Shown: one piece after another, positions 1-9,694 of the stretch | How the letters are laid out: every line of letters begins with the position of its first letter | Numbering within the stretch: position 1 is the stretch's first letter | Assembly: GCA_024644435.1 (NCBI GenBank) | Contig: JAHEKZ010000003.1 | Coordinates: 1 to 36,335, forward strand | Direction: 5' to 3' | Origin: Actinomycetes bacterium | GTDB lineage: Bacteria > Actinomycetota > Actinomycetes > JAHEKZ01 | DNA: 36,335 bases | The notes under the pieces: model-generated | What the model was told of the DNA's origin: nothing | What the model saw: the letters and a program-made list of their open reading frames with translations, nothing else | The model's database searches: none | Position numbers and translations under genes: made by a program

Positions 1-766
1 TGGGCTGCTGCTCGGTCATCACCTGGGCCTGGAAGTGACCGGTGACGGCGACACCGACAAAGGCGATGATGATCGTCCACGCCCCGAGCTTCATCGACGG
101 CCGCATCACGTCGACGTGGCGCTGACGGACCAGGTGCCAGAGCGCGATGCCGAGCATCAACGAGCCGGCAGTCACGAACGCAGCCGTCATCGTGTGTGCG
201 AAGGTGATCAGCGCCGTCTTCTGCAGCAGGACGTCAAAGATGTTGGTGAGCTCTGCACGCCCTGTGGGGTTCAGCGGCGAGAACCCTTCTTCGACCCGGT
301 AGCCCACGGGGTGCTGCATCCACGAGTTCGCCGCCAGGATGAAGAACGCCGAGATGCTCGTACCGATCGCTGCGGCCCAGATGGTGGCCAGGTGCACCTT
401 CTTCGGCAACCGGTCCCAGCCGAAGATCCACAGGCCCAGGAACGTCGACTCGAGGAAGAAGGCGACAAGTCCCTCCATCGCCAAGGGGGCCCCGAAGATG
501 TCCCCCACGAAACGCGAGTACTCGCTCCAGTTCATGCCGAACTGGAACTCCTGCACGATGCCGGTGACCACGCCCATGGCGAAGTTGATGAGGAAGAGCT
601 TTCCCCAGAACTTGGTGGCCCGCAGGTACACGTCGTTGCCGGTTCGGTACCACGCCGTCTGGAGCCCGGCCACGAGCATCGCCAAGCCGAGGGTGATCGG
701 CACCATCAAGAAGTGGTAGATGGTGATGATCGCAAACTGCCATCGAGCGAGTTCTAGCGCGTCCAC
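1..766 (-). CDS. cydA: Cytochrome bd ubiquinol oxidase subunit I, 5' part only (runs off the left edge)
   Basis: Minus-strand translation from GTG at 766: VDALELARWQFAIITIYHFLMVPITLGLAMLVAGLQTAWYRTGNDVYLRATKFWGKLFLINFAMGVVTGIVQEFQFGMNWSEYSRFVGDIFGAPLAMEGLVAFFLESTFLGLW..., typical CydA. RBS-like AGGGGAG upstream. The supplied ORF track does not list this frame. Confidence 0.93.
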   Translation of the reverse strand, partial: MDALELARWQFAIITIYHFLMVPITLGLAMLVAGLQTAWYRTGNDVYLRATKFWGKLFLINFAMGVVTGIVQEFQFGMNWSEYSRFVGDIFGAPLAMEGLVAFFLESTFLGLWIFGWDRLPKKVHLATIWAAAIGTSISAFFILAANSWMQHPVGYRVEEGFSPLNPTGRAELTNIFDVLLQKTALITFAHTMTAAFVTAGSLMLGIALWHLVRQRHVDVMRPSMKLGAWTIIIAFVGVAVTGHFQAQVMTEQQP

Positions 767-922
767 AGCTCCCCTTGAGTCCGGAAGTGGTCAGGTGGGG
801 ACAGCATTGATGGCGCGGCCGCCTCGGGATCAGGGTCAAAAGTCCCGGTCGCAGAATCGGGACCTTCGGCCCCACTCAATCCCCGTGCTCGCCCGGCGCT
901 CACGACGTGTGAGAGTGGTCAC

Positions 923-1885
923 ATGGCCGCCCCTGCGCTCCCCTCCCAACGCTCAGCGTCACCCGCTGCGCTGTGGACTGCGCTGGGCATCGTCTACGTG
1001 GTCTGGGGCTCGACCTACCTAGGTATTCGCATCGTGGTCGATGTCGCTGAGCAGCCGCCGCTCTTCCCCACCGGAATCCGATTCCTGATCGCCGGTTCGG
1101 TGCTGGGGATTGCGGTCGTGCTGCGCAAGGGGTGGCGAGCATTCCGCGTGCCGATTCAAGCCGTGCTCGGCAGCGTGCTTCTCGGCTTTCTCTTCCTGTT
1201 CTGCGGTGTCGGCATGGTGAGCGTGGCCGAGCAGACCGTGACGTCCAGCCTGGCTGCACTACTGGTCGCCGCTATGCCGTTGTGGGTCGTCCTGATGCGG
1301 GCCGGCATCGGACGCGAACGCCCGGCGGCGCTGACCTGGGTGGGAACCGTGGTCGGTTTCGGCGGCATCGCCGTACTGGCCCGACCCGACACCCAGGAAG
1401 GTGTGGCGCTCTGGGGCGTCTTGCTGGTGCTCTTTGCCACGATCTGCTGGGGGTTCGGCGTCTTCATCACCCGACGGCTCTCCCTTCCCGAGGACAACTT
1501 CGTCGGAGCCGTGTACGAGATGCTCGGCGGCGGAGTGGTGCTCGTCGTCGCCGGCACGGCGGTCGGCGAGTTCGCGGACTTCTCGGTTGCTGACGTTCCT
1601 GCCGAGGGCTGGTGGGCCTTCGTCTACCTCACGCTGATCGGCTCGGTCGTTGCCTTCTCGTCGTTCGTGTGGCTGCTCGGTCACGCGCCACCTTCACTCG
1701 TGACGACATACGCCTACGTGAATCCGGTCGTCGCGGTATTTCTCGGCTGGCTGATCCTGTCTGAACCCATCACGTTTCCGGTGGTGGTCGGCGGCTCACT
1801 GGCAGTGCTCGGCGTCGCGCTCGTGGTGCGCGGTGAACGACCGCAGTCGACCTCAGAGCCCGAGGAAATCGCGCAGCACGGCTAG
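923..1885 (+). CDS. EamA/DMT-family transporter
   Basis: About 10 hydrophobic segments; VYVVWGSTYLGIRIVVD N-terminus and PVVAVFLGWLILSEPITFPVVVGG C-terminal half typical of EamA. Confidence 0.9.
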   Translation: MAAPALPSQRSASPAALWTALGIVYVVWGSTYLGIRIVVDVAEQPPLFPTGIRFLIAGSVLGIAVVLRKGWRAFRVPIQAVLGSVLLGFLFLFCGVGMVSVAEQTVTSSLAALLVAAMPLWVVLMRAGIGRERPAALTWVGTVVGFGGIAVLARPDTQEGVALWGVLLVLFATICWGFGVFITRRLSLPEDNFVGAVYEMLGGGVVLVVAGTAVGEFADFSVADVPAEGWWAFVYLTLIGSVVAFSSFVWLLGHAPPSLVTTYAYVNPVVAVFLGWLILSEPITFPVVVGGSLAVLGVALVVRGERPQSTSEPEEIAQHG

Positions 1886-2917
1886 CCAGCGGTCGTTCGC
1901 CGTGGGCTCACCCACCGTGACCCTGACCCCGTCGCCCGTGAAGGGCCGGACCACGACGCCTCCTTCCGCAGCGGCGTGTGCGAACTCATCAGCGCGGACG
2001 CCCAACGGCAGCCAGACGAAGTTGCCCTGGGCGTCGGGCGTCCAGTACCCCATCGTGCGCAGCTCATCTTGGACGCGGGATCGTTCGCGCACCAGGACCT
2101 CGACACGACGCAGCAGCTCTGCCTCCGCGCCCAACGAGGCGATCGCTGCCTGCTCTGCCATCACGGTCACACCGAACGGGAGCTGCGCCTTACGTAGCTC
2201 AGAAATGATGGCGGCCGGACCAACGGCGTAGCCGACGCGCAGGCCGGCGAGCCCGTACGCCTTAGAGAACGTGCGGAGAACGATCACGTTAGGTCGGGAG
2301 AGCGCGAGGTCGAGTGCGTGAGGAGCAGCCTCGTCCCGCACGAACTCGACGTAGGCCTCGTCGATCGCCACCACAACATCGCCCGGCACCCGGGCAAGGA
2401 ACGCCTCCAACGCCTCGCGCGTGACGGAAGGGCCGGTGGGGTTGTTGGGTGTGCAGACCATGACCAGCCGAGTGCGCTCGGTCAGAGCATTAGCCATGGC
2501 ATCGAGGTCGTGCGCGCCGTCGTCGCGGAGCGGAACACGCACCAGCGACGCACCAGCGAGGACGGCGAGGATGGGGTAGGCCTCGAACGACCGCCAGGGA
2601 ATGACGATCTCGGTGCCCGGCCCGGTCATCGCAGTCATCACTTGTCCGAGCACCGCGACCGAACCGGTCCCCAACGCAATCTGATCGCCGCCCACATCGA
2701 GGCGAGCAGCCAGAGCCGTCAACAGGCGGGCTGACCCGAAGTCGGGATAGCGGTTCACTGATGCGGCGGCGTCAGCGATTGCGGCCTCGACTCCCGGCAA
2801 GGGCGGGAAGGGGTTCTCGTTGCTCGACAGCTTGAACGCGCCGTGCGGCGCCGGACGTCCGGCCCGGTACGCCGGAACCGCCGCCAGGTCGTCACGGGAG
2901 CTCGGATGTGTGGCCAC
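1853..2917 (-). CDS. Histidinol-phosphate / aromatic amino acid aminotransferase (HisC-type, PLP fold type I)
   Basis: FKLSSNENPFPPLPGV, CTPNNPTGPSVT, AIDEAYVEF, LRTFSKAYGLAGLRVGY motifs; GTG start. Confidence 0.92.
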   Translation of the reverse strand: MATHPSSRDDLAAVPAYRAGRPAPHGAFKLSSNENPFPPLPGVEAAIADAAASVNRYPDFGSARLLTALAARLDVGGDQIALGTGSVAVLGQVMTAMTGPGTEIVIPWRSFEAYPILAVLAGASLVRVPLRDDGAHDLDAMANALTERTRLVMVCTPNNPTGPSVTREALEAFLARVPGDVVVAIDEAYVEFVRDEAAPHALDLALSRPNVIVLRTFSKAYGLAGLRVGYAVGPAAIISELRKAQLPFGVTVMAEQAAIASLGAEAELLRRVEVLVRERSRVQDELRTMGYWTPDAQGNFVWLPLGVRADEFAHAAAEGGVVVRPFTGDGVRVTVGEPTANDRWLAVLRDFLGL

Positions 2918-2974
2918 ACGTGAAACCTAACGCGCCGATGTCGACCAGGGCGCGCCGATGCGTCAGTTGTCTCG

Positions 2975-4294
2975 TCAGGGCGGGCGGGGCCGGCTGGTGA
3001 GGTGTTGGCCGTTCGGACCGGTGAACGTCAGATCGCTGTGGGTACCCGCGGCCGGGTGATGGAGGTGCAGGGTCCAGCCACCCTCGTGCACCAGCCGGTG
3101 GTGATGGCGACAGAGCAAGATTGCGTTTGCGACATCGGTGCGACCGCCATCGAGCCAGGGGATGACGTGGTGGGCGTCGGTGTGGGCGGGTGGGCGGTCG
3201 CAGCCGGGAAAGCGGCAGCCGCAGTCGCGAGCGGCGAGCAACCGACGCTGCCCGGGACTGAAGAGTCGTTGGGTGCGGCCCAGGTCGACGACTGTTCCGC
3301 TCGTGTTCAGCAACAGTGCGGTCAGCTGCGCGTCGCAGGCGACCCGCGCCACGCCCGCGGGCGTCAGCCAGGTGGCCCCGGGACTCTGGTCGAGCCGCCC
3401 TGGCGGCAGTGGCGTGTTCCGGCCGGCGCGCGGGTCGATCACAACGTGAAGCTGAGGGCGTTGACCACCCACGGTGGGCAGGAGCGCCTGGTCGGTGGCC
3501 GATTGCACGATCTGCATCAGACCGTCAGCGCGACGCTGGCTGGCGGTGCGGGTGTCGTGCGCGTCGGCAGGCACCAGGAACGGCTGCAGTGCGGACGTGA
3601 GCAGTGCAGCTGACTCGGCGTCGAGCAGGCCGTCGAGGGCGGTCATGCCATCCATCAGAGGTGCCATCGTCAGGTAGCGGCGGTCGAACTGGCGCTGGCT
3701 CTCAGCCAGGGCACCATCGGGGTCAGTCACGAACTGCAGGTGTCTACCGGCGGCACGCACTTCCGCCACCGGGACCTGCAACGCCAGGTCGGTCAGCAGG
3801 GTCACCGCCGCGGACTGATCCGCTGCCGGCAGGTGGCGGACGCCACGCTCGATGGCCGTCAGATGGTCGTACGTGATCGATCCGCTTCGCAGCCGCTTCA
3901 ACGGTTCGTCGAGCAGGTCGCGCGAGGCACGAGCGATCCGGACGCGCTGGCTGGCCTCTGCGCCGGTCACCCGCAGCGCTCCCCGCAGCCAGGCCGCGGT
4001 GGACGCGGCCCCGTGCAGCACCTGACCGTCGCCATGAGCGTCGAAGGCCTCAACCGCGGTCACCGATGCCGCTGCCACCGCATCCGCCAGCTGCTGCAGC
4101 CCGACCACCCAACCAGCCCGGACGTCGGCATCCGCAGCGCCGAGCGCGTCCCGTGCCTGATCACCGGTCCAGGCACGCACCTGACCGAGGACGGCAGCCA
4201 AGGGCTCAGGAACGACAGCGGCGACAGACACAGACAGACGACCTCCGACGATAGTGATCAGAACCCGGCAGCAATCCACACCTGATCTCGTCAC
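2975..4294 (-). CDS. DUF222 / HNH endonuclease signature protein (13E12-repeat type); true start may be internal near 4228
   Basis: C-terminal HNH motif RDCGCRFPGCDRPPAHTDAHHVIPWLDGGRTDVANAILLCRHHHRLVHEGGW; N-terminal DUF222-like helical region. Confidence 0.9.
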   Translation of the reverse strand: MTRSGVDCCRVLITIVGGRLSVSVAAVVPEPLAAVLGQVRAWTGDQARDALGAADADVRAGWVVGLQQLADAVAAASVTAVEAFDAHGDGQVLHGAASTAAWLRGALRVTGAEASQRVRIARASRDLLDEPLKRLRSGSITYDHLTAIERGVRHLPAADQSAAVTLLTDLALQVPVAEVRAAGRHLQFVTDPDGALAESQRQFDRRYLTMAPLMDGMTALDGLLDAESAALLTSALQPFLVPADAHDTRTASQRRADGLMQIVQSATDQALLPTVGGQRPQLHVVIDPRAGRNTPLPPGRLDQSPGATWLTPAGVARVACDAQLTALLLNTSGTVVDLGRTQRLFSPGQRRLLAARDCGCRFPGCDRPPAHTDAHHVIPWLDGGRTDVANAILLCRHHHRLVHEGGWTLHLHHPAAGTHSDLTFTGPNGQHLTSRPRPP

Positions 4295-4383
4295 CCCACG
4301 ATCGGGGCCATCTGCTCACTCATCTGAACTGCCGGTACTCCGACCCTAGGCGGAGGGTCCGACAACAGCCCTAGGCTGCGCTG

Positions 4384-5358
4384 GTGACCGAAGCCGCCGC
4401 CGAGGTGCCTCCTCCAGGCAGGATCAGCCGCGATCGCCATCCCCGTCGCACCCTGGGCTTCGCCCTGGCCATCGGTGGTGCGCTCTTCTTCGCCGTCAAC
4501 GGCTCGGTTTCGAAGATCACGCTGGAGGCGGGAGTCGACTCCCTCAGCCTCGTGCTCCTACGAAGTTCCGGTGCCGCGATCTGCCTTCTCGTGCTGGTGG
4601 TGGCCACCGACTGGCGTCGTCTGCGGCTTCGCCGGGCCGAGCTGCCGCTGCTGCTCGTCTACGGCCTGGTGGGCATCGCCATGGTGCAGTGGCTCTACTT
4701 CGTCGCCATCGCCCGTCTACCCGTGGGCGTGGCCCTGCTCCTCGAGTTCACCGGACCAGTGCTCGTCGCCCTGTGGGCCCGGTTCGTCCAGAAGCAGCAG
4801 CTCGGGCGAGCGCTCTGGTTGGCGCTGGCCCTCGCGCTGGGCGGCCTGGCGTTGGTTGCTGAGGTCTGGAACGGTCTCTCGTTCGACGCCATTGGCGTCC
4901 TGGCCGGGTTCGGTGCCGCCCTCGCGCTGGCTACGTACTACATCGCGGGCAAGCACGCCCTGGTCTCACGTGACACTGTCTCGTTGGCCTTCTGGGCCTT
5001 CGCCGTCTCCACCGTCTTCTGGTCGCTCGCGAAGCCGTGGTGGAGGGTGCCGTGGGACGCGCTGCAGGCCACGGTTCCCCTGCCCGGGGCCCTCGAGGGG
5101 TGGTCCGTCACCGGGTGGGCGCTGGTCGCGTGGGTCGTCCTCCTCGGCACGGTCGCGCCCTTCTTGATGGTGATCGGCGCGCTTCGCCACCTGCCCGCTC
5201 CGCAAGCAGGAGTGGCCGGCATGGTGGAGCCCGTCTTGGCTGGTGCCGTGGCGTGGGTGTGGCTCGACGAGACGCTCACCGCGATCCAGATCATCGGCAG
5301 TCTCGTGGTGATCGCGGGGATCGCCGTGGCACAACGGGCTACCGCATCAGCACGCTGA
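4384..5358 (+). CDS. EamA-family transporter (RhaT/RarD-like)
   Basis: GGALFFAVNGSVSKITLEAG, EFTGPVLVALWARFV, GMVEPVLAGAVAWVWLDETLTAIQIIGSLVVIAGI; GTG start preceded by TAGGCT at 6 nt. Confidence 0.9.
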   Translation: MTEAAAEVPPPGRISRDRHPRRTLGFALAIGGALFFAVNGSVSKITLEAGVDSLSLVLLRSSGAAICLLVLVVATDWRRLRLRRAELPLLLVYGLVGIAMVQWLYFVAIARLPVGVALLLEFTGPVLVALWARFVQKQQLGRALWLALALALGGLALVAEVWNGLSFDAIGVLAGFGAALALATYYIAGKHALVSRDTVSLAFWAFAVSTVFWSLAKPWWRVPWDALQATVPLPGALEGWSVTGWALVAWVVLLGTVAPFLMVIGALRHLPAPQAGVAGMVEPVLAGAVAWVWLDETLTAIQIIGSLVVIAGIAVAQRATASAR

Positions 5359-5368
5359 CCGACAGGCC

Positions 5369-5689
5369 TCAGGCACGCGATCCCTCAGCCGGGCCGAAGA
5401 CCACGACCAACGAGAGCCGCTCAGTGATGTCGACGAACCGGTGTTCCTCGAGAGCAGGGACGAAGATCACCGAACCGGTGGACACCTCGCACTCGCCATC
5501 CGGCGTCACGAACCGGCCGCGCCCACCGACGCAGACGTAGATCTCGTCCTCGGTGTGTGGTTCCTGCTCGTCGATCTCGCCGGCTTCGAGGACATACAGC
5601 CCGGTCGAGATGTCGGGCGCACGCTGGAACTCGATCCACGGCTCGCGGCCACGGGCGCGGTCCTGATCATCGACGCTGTATGACTTCAT
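5369..5689 (-). CDS. Small cupin-domain protein
   Basis: HTEDEIYVCVGGRGRFVTPDGECEVSTGSVIFVPALEEHRFVDI cupin motifs; start overlaps the stop of the upstream gene by 4 nt (ATGA). Confidence 0.85.
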   Translation of the reverse strand: MKSYSVDDQDRARGREPWIEFQRAPDISTGLYVLEAGEIDEQEPHTEDEIYVCVGGRGRFVTPDGECEVSTGSVIFVPALEEHRFVDITERLSLVVVFGPAEGSRA

Positions 5690-7146
5690 GGGGGGCTCCT
5701 GTCCTCGATCACACGCTCCACCTCAGCGCTGGCCGCGCCGAGCCCACCGAGAGTGAAGTCGTCTCGGGCCGTCAGCCGGTGCGTCGTTGGGTCGAAGTAG
5801 AGCACGGAAAACATCAGCGGCGTTGGGTCTTCGGACTCCAAGGCCCGTAGCCCCGCCCCTCCCGTCGATCCTTCCACCAGCAGCGTCGTGCCGTCGCCCA
5901 GCTGTCGCTCTTCACGCTGGTGCACGTGTCCGGCCAGGACGAGCGGAACCACGCCGGCCAAGGGCTCGGCCGCCGCCGGATCGTGCACCAGCGCCAGGTC
6001 GACGTTCTCCGGCGACCGCGTGATTACCGCCGCAAGGTCGGCACCGGAGTCGACCACAGCCGAGCTGGAGGACTGCGTCGACTTGTCTGGGGTGAACCGC
6101 GGGTCCGCTCCACCGGCGATGGTCAGTCCGGCGACATCGACGACGGTGTCGTTGAGCACGGTGGTGTTCTCCATCGCGGCGATCGCTGCCGCCGTGGACG
6201 TCGAGTCATGGTTGCCGCGGATGTACACGTACGGGACGCCCAACGACTCGATGGGCGTGAGCAGTCGGTTCTCGAGGCTCGTGCCGTGGTCGGCGATGTC
6301 TCCGGTGTCGAGGACCACGTTCACGTCGTACTGATCGACGACCGAGCGGAGGATGGGCCACACGTTGGGGTTCAGGTGGATGTCAGACACGTGCAAAACC
6401 CTGATGTCGCCCTCGGTGCCCCCCAGGCTCGGCAGCGAGCTGGCCGCGGCCGACAGCTCTGCCACATTGCCCACCAGCGCACCCAGCTGCTCGCCGTACG
6501 CCTGGAAGTTGCTGACGATCGTGCCCGCATCTCCGACGACGCGTGGAACGAAGACCAGCAGTCCGGTGTACCGCGGCTGGGCGAGGGCCCGGTCATTCCA
6601 CGTGGCGGCGCCCGCTGCTGCCCCCAGAACGAGGGCTCCAGCGGTGACCGCCGCCGTGACCAGCGCCCACCGCGGACGGCGCCAGACGACCAGCACTGCC
6701 AGGGTCGAGCCAACTACAGCTGCCACAAGAGCCTGCACGTAGGAACGGATGAGCAATCCGCGGACCTCGTCGGGAACGCCATCGAGGTCAGCACCGATTC
6801 CTCCGCCTGACAACGCGCCCTGGGTCACATCAGCATCGAGTGACTCGACCTGCGCGTGCAGAGCCAAGGGGCCGTCGTGCGTGTCCAGCACGATCGTTCC
6901 CAGCGGGGGGACGTCGACCACCGTGTCGCCGGTCAGGGAGAAACCCACGTCGGACGACACCGTGAGCGGACCCACGACGTCTGTCCGCTGCGCTCCGAGC
7001 GCGAGGCCGGCCCAGGCGCCGAAGAGCCCAACGGCCACCAAGCCCAGCACAAGACCCAGATGGCGCCAGGTGATCTCGTGGCGCAGCGATGCGGGCAACC
7101 GCTTGCTCACGTTCACCACCGCCTCGACCGACCGTTGGACTCCCAT
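5686..7146 (-). CDS. Membrane-anchored metallophosphoesterase
   Basis: VLHVSDIHLNPNVWP, VVLDTGDIADHGT, YIRGNHDS, LVLAGHVHQREE calcineurin-like motifs after an N-terminal hydrophobic region. Confidence 0.92.
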   Translation of the reverse strand: MGVQRSVEAVVNVSKRLPASLRHEITWRHLGLVLGLVAVGLFGAWAGLALGAQRTDVVGPLTVSSDVGFSLTGDTVVDVPPLGTIVLDTHDGPLALHAQVESLDADVTQGALSGGGIGADLDGVPDEVRGLLIRSYVQALVAAVVGSTLAVLVVWRRPRWALVTAAVTAGALVLGAAAGAATWNDRALAQPRYTGLLVFVPRVVGDAGTIVSNFQAYGEQLGALVGNVAELSAAASSLPSLGGTEGDIRVLHVSDIHLNPNVWPILRSVVDQYDVNVVLDTGDIADHGTSLENRLLTPIESLGVPYVYIRGNHDSTSTAAAIAAMENTTVLNDTVVDVAGLTIAGGADPRFTPDKSTQSSSSAVVDSGADLAAVITRSPENVDLALVHDPAAAEPLAGVVPLVLAGHVHQREERQLGDGTTLLVEGSTGGAGLRALESEDPTPLMFSVLYFDPTTHRLTARDDFTLGGLGAASAEVERVIEDRSPP

Positions 7147-7180
7147 TGTCGAGGAAAGTCGAGGTGACGTTGACCCAGGG

Positions 7181-7642
7181 CTACTCGGGTACGCCCCAGT
7201 TGAACCGGTGGGTGTGGATGTCGAAGTACACGAACGACTCCGTGCCGCACACTCCGTCGACCTGCTTGAGTCGGTCGTTCACGACGTCGAAGAGCTGGTC
7301 CATGTCGGCGCAGACAACCTCGGCGAACAGATCGAATGAACCGGACGTCAGCACGACGTAGATGACCTCGTCGATGACACCAACGGCGTCGGCAACAGCC
7401 CGGATGTCGCCGTCGACCTTGATACCCACCATGGCCATGACGGGCAGGCCCAGCTTCAGAGGGTCTGTGACCGCCACGACCTGGAGCAGCCCGGAGTCCA
7501 TCAGACGCTGCATCCGCTGACGCACTGCCGGCGCGGAAAGACCGACCTCGGCCGCCAGGTCGGCGTAGGACGTGCGCCCGTCGACCTGCAGCTGACGCAT
7601 GATCCCTCGGTCGATCGAGTCGATCGGGACTTGGTGCGTCAT
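7181..7642 (-). CDS. Lrp/AsnC-family transcriptional regulator
   Basis: IDSIDRGIMRQLQVDGRTSYADLAAEVGLSAPAVRQRMQRL HTH plus RAM-like C-terminal domain. Start taken as ATG 7642 (MTHQVPID), not the longer ORF. Confidence 0.93.
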   Translation of the reverse strand: MTHQVPIDSIDRGIMRQLQVDGRTSYADLAAEVGLSAPAVRQRMQRLMDSGLLQVVAVTDPLKLGLPVMAMVGIKVDGDIRAVADAVGVIDEVIYVVLTSGSFDLFAEVVCADMDQLFDVVNDRLKQVDGVCGTESFVYFDIHTHRFNWGVPE

Positions 7643-9003
7643 GTGGCGTAGAGCTCGTTGATCGCCTGGGCGAAGATCTCGGTGTGCAGGTCGACATCTG
7701 CCTTGGTGGTGGACGGACACATCAGCGCCATGTTGTGGAACGGGGTCATGAGGATGCCGCGGTTCAGCGTGTAGAGGTGCATGTACTCGTCGAGGTCGTC
7801 GTCGCCGGCCGCGTTCGACTCAGTGCCGTTGACGGGAGCCGGACGTGCGAACCGGTACTCGGCCCTGGCCCCCAGCTGGCTGATGCTCCACGGAACGTCC
7901 ACGGCATCGAGCACGGCTTGGACGCCGTCGGTGAAGGTGGTGGCGAGCGCGATCATCTCGCCGAAGGCCTCATCGGTAAGAACCTCACCGAGGGTCGCTC
8001 TGGCGGCGGCCATCGAGAGGGCGTTGCCCGCGAGTGTGCCGCCCACCCCTCCGACATCCACCAGGTCGGCCTCCGGGTGGGCATTGATCGTGTCGGCGAG
8101 CCGCTGGCTGATGCCGTAGGTGCCGATCGGGATTCCGCCGGCGATCGACTTGCCGATCACCACGATGTCGGGATCAAGGCCCTCTGCCTGGGTCATGCCT
8201 CCGGGGCCGGCGCTGAAGGTGTGCGTCTCGTCGATCAGCAGCAGCGCCCCGTACTGGGTGCAGAGCTCACGGAGTCCCTCGAGGAATCCGGGAGCCGGGA
8301 GCACGATGCCGATGTTGGTCAGGGCAGGCTCGGTGATCACCACCGCGACGTCTCCGTGGGCCAGCGCCCGCTCGACTGAGGCGAGGTCGTTGAACTCGGC
8401 TACGCGGGTGGTCTCGGCCGGGTCGACCTGTGGGCCTACGTTGCCGGGACGCGGCAGCGTCTCGCCGTCCGGGCCGATCACGACAACGGTCTCGTCCACG
8501 CTGCCGTGGTAGCAGTACGAGAACGCCAGCACCTTGGGTTTGCCCGTGGCCAGCCTCGCCAGCCTGAGCGCCCAGCGATTGGCATCGGTCGCGGTCAACG
8601 AGAACGACCACAGCGGTACCCCGAACCGACGGGTGAGCTCGGCTCCGACCCACGCCGCGTCCTCACTGGGAAGCATCGTGGTGAAGCCACCCTTGTCACC
8701 AATCCGGGCGTTGATCGCCGCGACCGTTGCCTCAGGTGAGTGCCCGGCCATCGCGCCGGTGTCACCGAGGGCGAAGTCGACGTAGGTGTGGCCGTCGATG
8801 TCGCTGATCCGGTTTCCGTTGGCTTCGTCGAGGTAGAGCGGGAAACCGCCTGACCACTTAGTCATCCAGGTCATCGGCACGCCACCGAACAGGTGCTGCT
8901 GGGCGGCGTCGAAGGCCGCTCTGCTCTGGGGATGGTTCTCGGCATAGGTGGAGCGCTCGCGCTCGATGAGGCGCGTGAGCCGGGAGCGGTCAAGAGCGGA
9001 CAT
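7639..9003 (-). CDS. Class III (GSA/omega-type) PLP aminotransferase
   Basis: YVDFALGDTGAMAGHSPEATV, YCYHGSVDETVV, LLIDETHTFSAGPGG, IVVIGKSIAGGIPIGTYG (PLP Lys). Start taken as MSALDRSRL at 9003; the longer ORF N-terminus is probably non-coding. Confidence 0.9.
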   Translation of the reverse strand: MSALDRSRLTRLIERERSTYAENHPQSRAAFDAAQQHLFGGVPMTWMTKWSGGFPLYLDEANGNRISDIDGHTYVDFALGDTGAMAGHSPEATVAAINARIGDKGGFTTMLPSEDAAWVGAELTRRFGVPLWSFSLTATDANRWALRLARLATGKPKVLAFSYCYHGSVDETVVVIGPDGETLPRPGNVGPQVDPAETTRVAEFNDLASVERALAHGDVAVVITEPALTNIGIVLPAPGFLEGLRELCTQYGALLLIDETHTFSAGPGGMTQAEGLDPDIVVIGKSIAGGIPIGTYGISQRLADTINAHPEADLVDVGGVGGTLAGNALSMAAARATLGEVLTDEAFGEMIALATTFTDGVQAVLDAVDVPWSISQLGARAEYRFARPAPVNGTESNAAGDDDLDEYMHLYTLNRGILMTPFHNMALMCPSTTKADVDLHTEIFAQAINELYAT

Positions 9004-9166
9004 GGAGACCTCGCAACTGTCTGAACGGTGGTGGAATCTGGACAGTACAATGGTTATCAAAGATTCGCAAGGCCCAAACTTCGTTTTCCATTGTCCTGGA
9101 TCTTCGTCACAGCCGAAAGGCGTGGCATGTTGCTGACCGGCCGCGGCCCTGTCAGCATCGCTGATC

Positions 9167-9637
9167 GTGTCAGACCTCAGCGTCATCTTCGTCTGTATGG
9201 GCAACATCTGTCGATCCCCCATGGCAGCGTCCGTGCTGCGGACCGAGCTGGAACCGCTCGGCCTCACGCACGTGACCGTCAGCAGTGCCGGCACCGGCAG
9301 GTGGCATCTGGGCGATCCCGTCGACCGGCGCGCGCATGCCGCCCTGGCCAGACGCGGCTACCCCACCGACCACGCCGCCCAACAGTTCCAGCCGGAGTGG
9401 TTCAACGACTACGGGTTGGTCATCGCCATGGATCGTGACAACCAGCGCGACCTGCGCCGACTGGCACCCACCCGAGCGCACTCTGACGCCGTCCGCCTGA
9501 TGCTCGAGTTCGACCCGGAGGCGGAGTCACTCGACGTCCCCGACCCGTACTACGGCGCGGCCACTGACTTCGACACGGTCTTGGACCTGCTCGAGCCCGC
9601 CTGTCGCGGGCTCGCGTCCCACCTGGGCGAGCTGTAG
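9167..9637 (+). CDS. Low-molecular-weight protein-tyrosine phosphatase
   Basis: N-terminal FVCMGNICRSPMAA (CX5R loop) and C-terminal VPDPYYG acid loop. Confidence 0.95.
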   Translation: MSDLSVIFVCMGNICRSPMAASVLRTELEPLGLTHVTVSSAGTGRWHLGDPVDRRAHAALARRGYPTDHAAQQFQPEWFNDYGLVIAMDRDNQRDLRRLAPTRAHSDAVRLMLEFDPEAESLDVPDPYYGAATDFDTVLDLLEPACRGLASHLGEL

Positions 9638-9644
9638 ACGCAGG

Positions 9645-9680
9645 AGTGCGCGGCCGCCCCGAAGGACGACCGCGCACTTT
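9645..9680. terminator. Terminator-like hairpin between convergent genes
   Basis: AGTGCGCGG (9645-9653) pairs with CCGCGCACT (9670-9678); lies between the convergent 9637 and 9695 gene ends. Confidence 0.7.
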
Positions 9681-9694
9681 GAAGGTTCTTGGAC

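Noticed and set aside
5920-6810. 296-aa plus-strand ORF
   Set aside because: Antisense to the metallophosphoesterase, which carries intact catalytic motifs; composition-driven Arg/Gly/His-rich shadow ORF.
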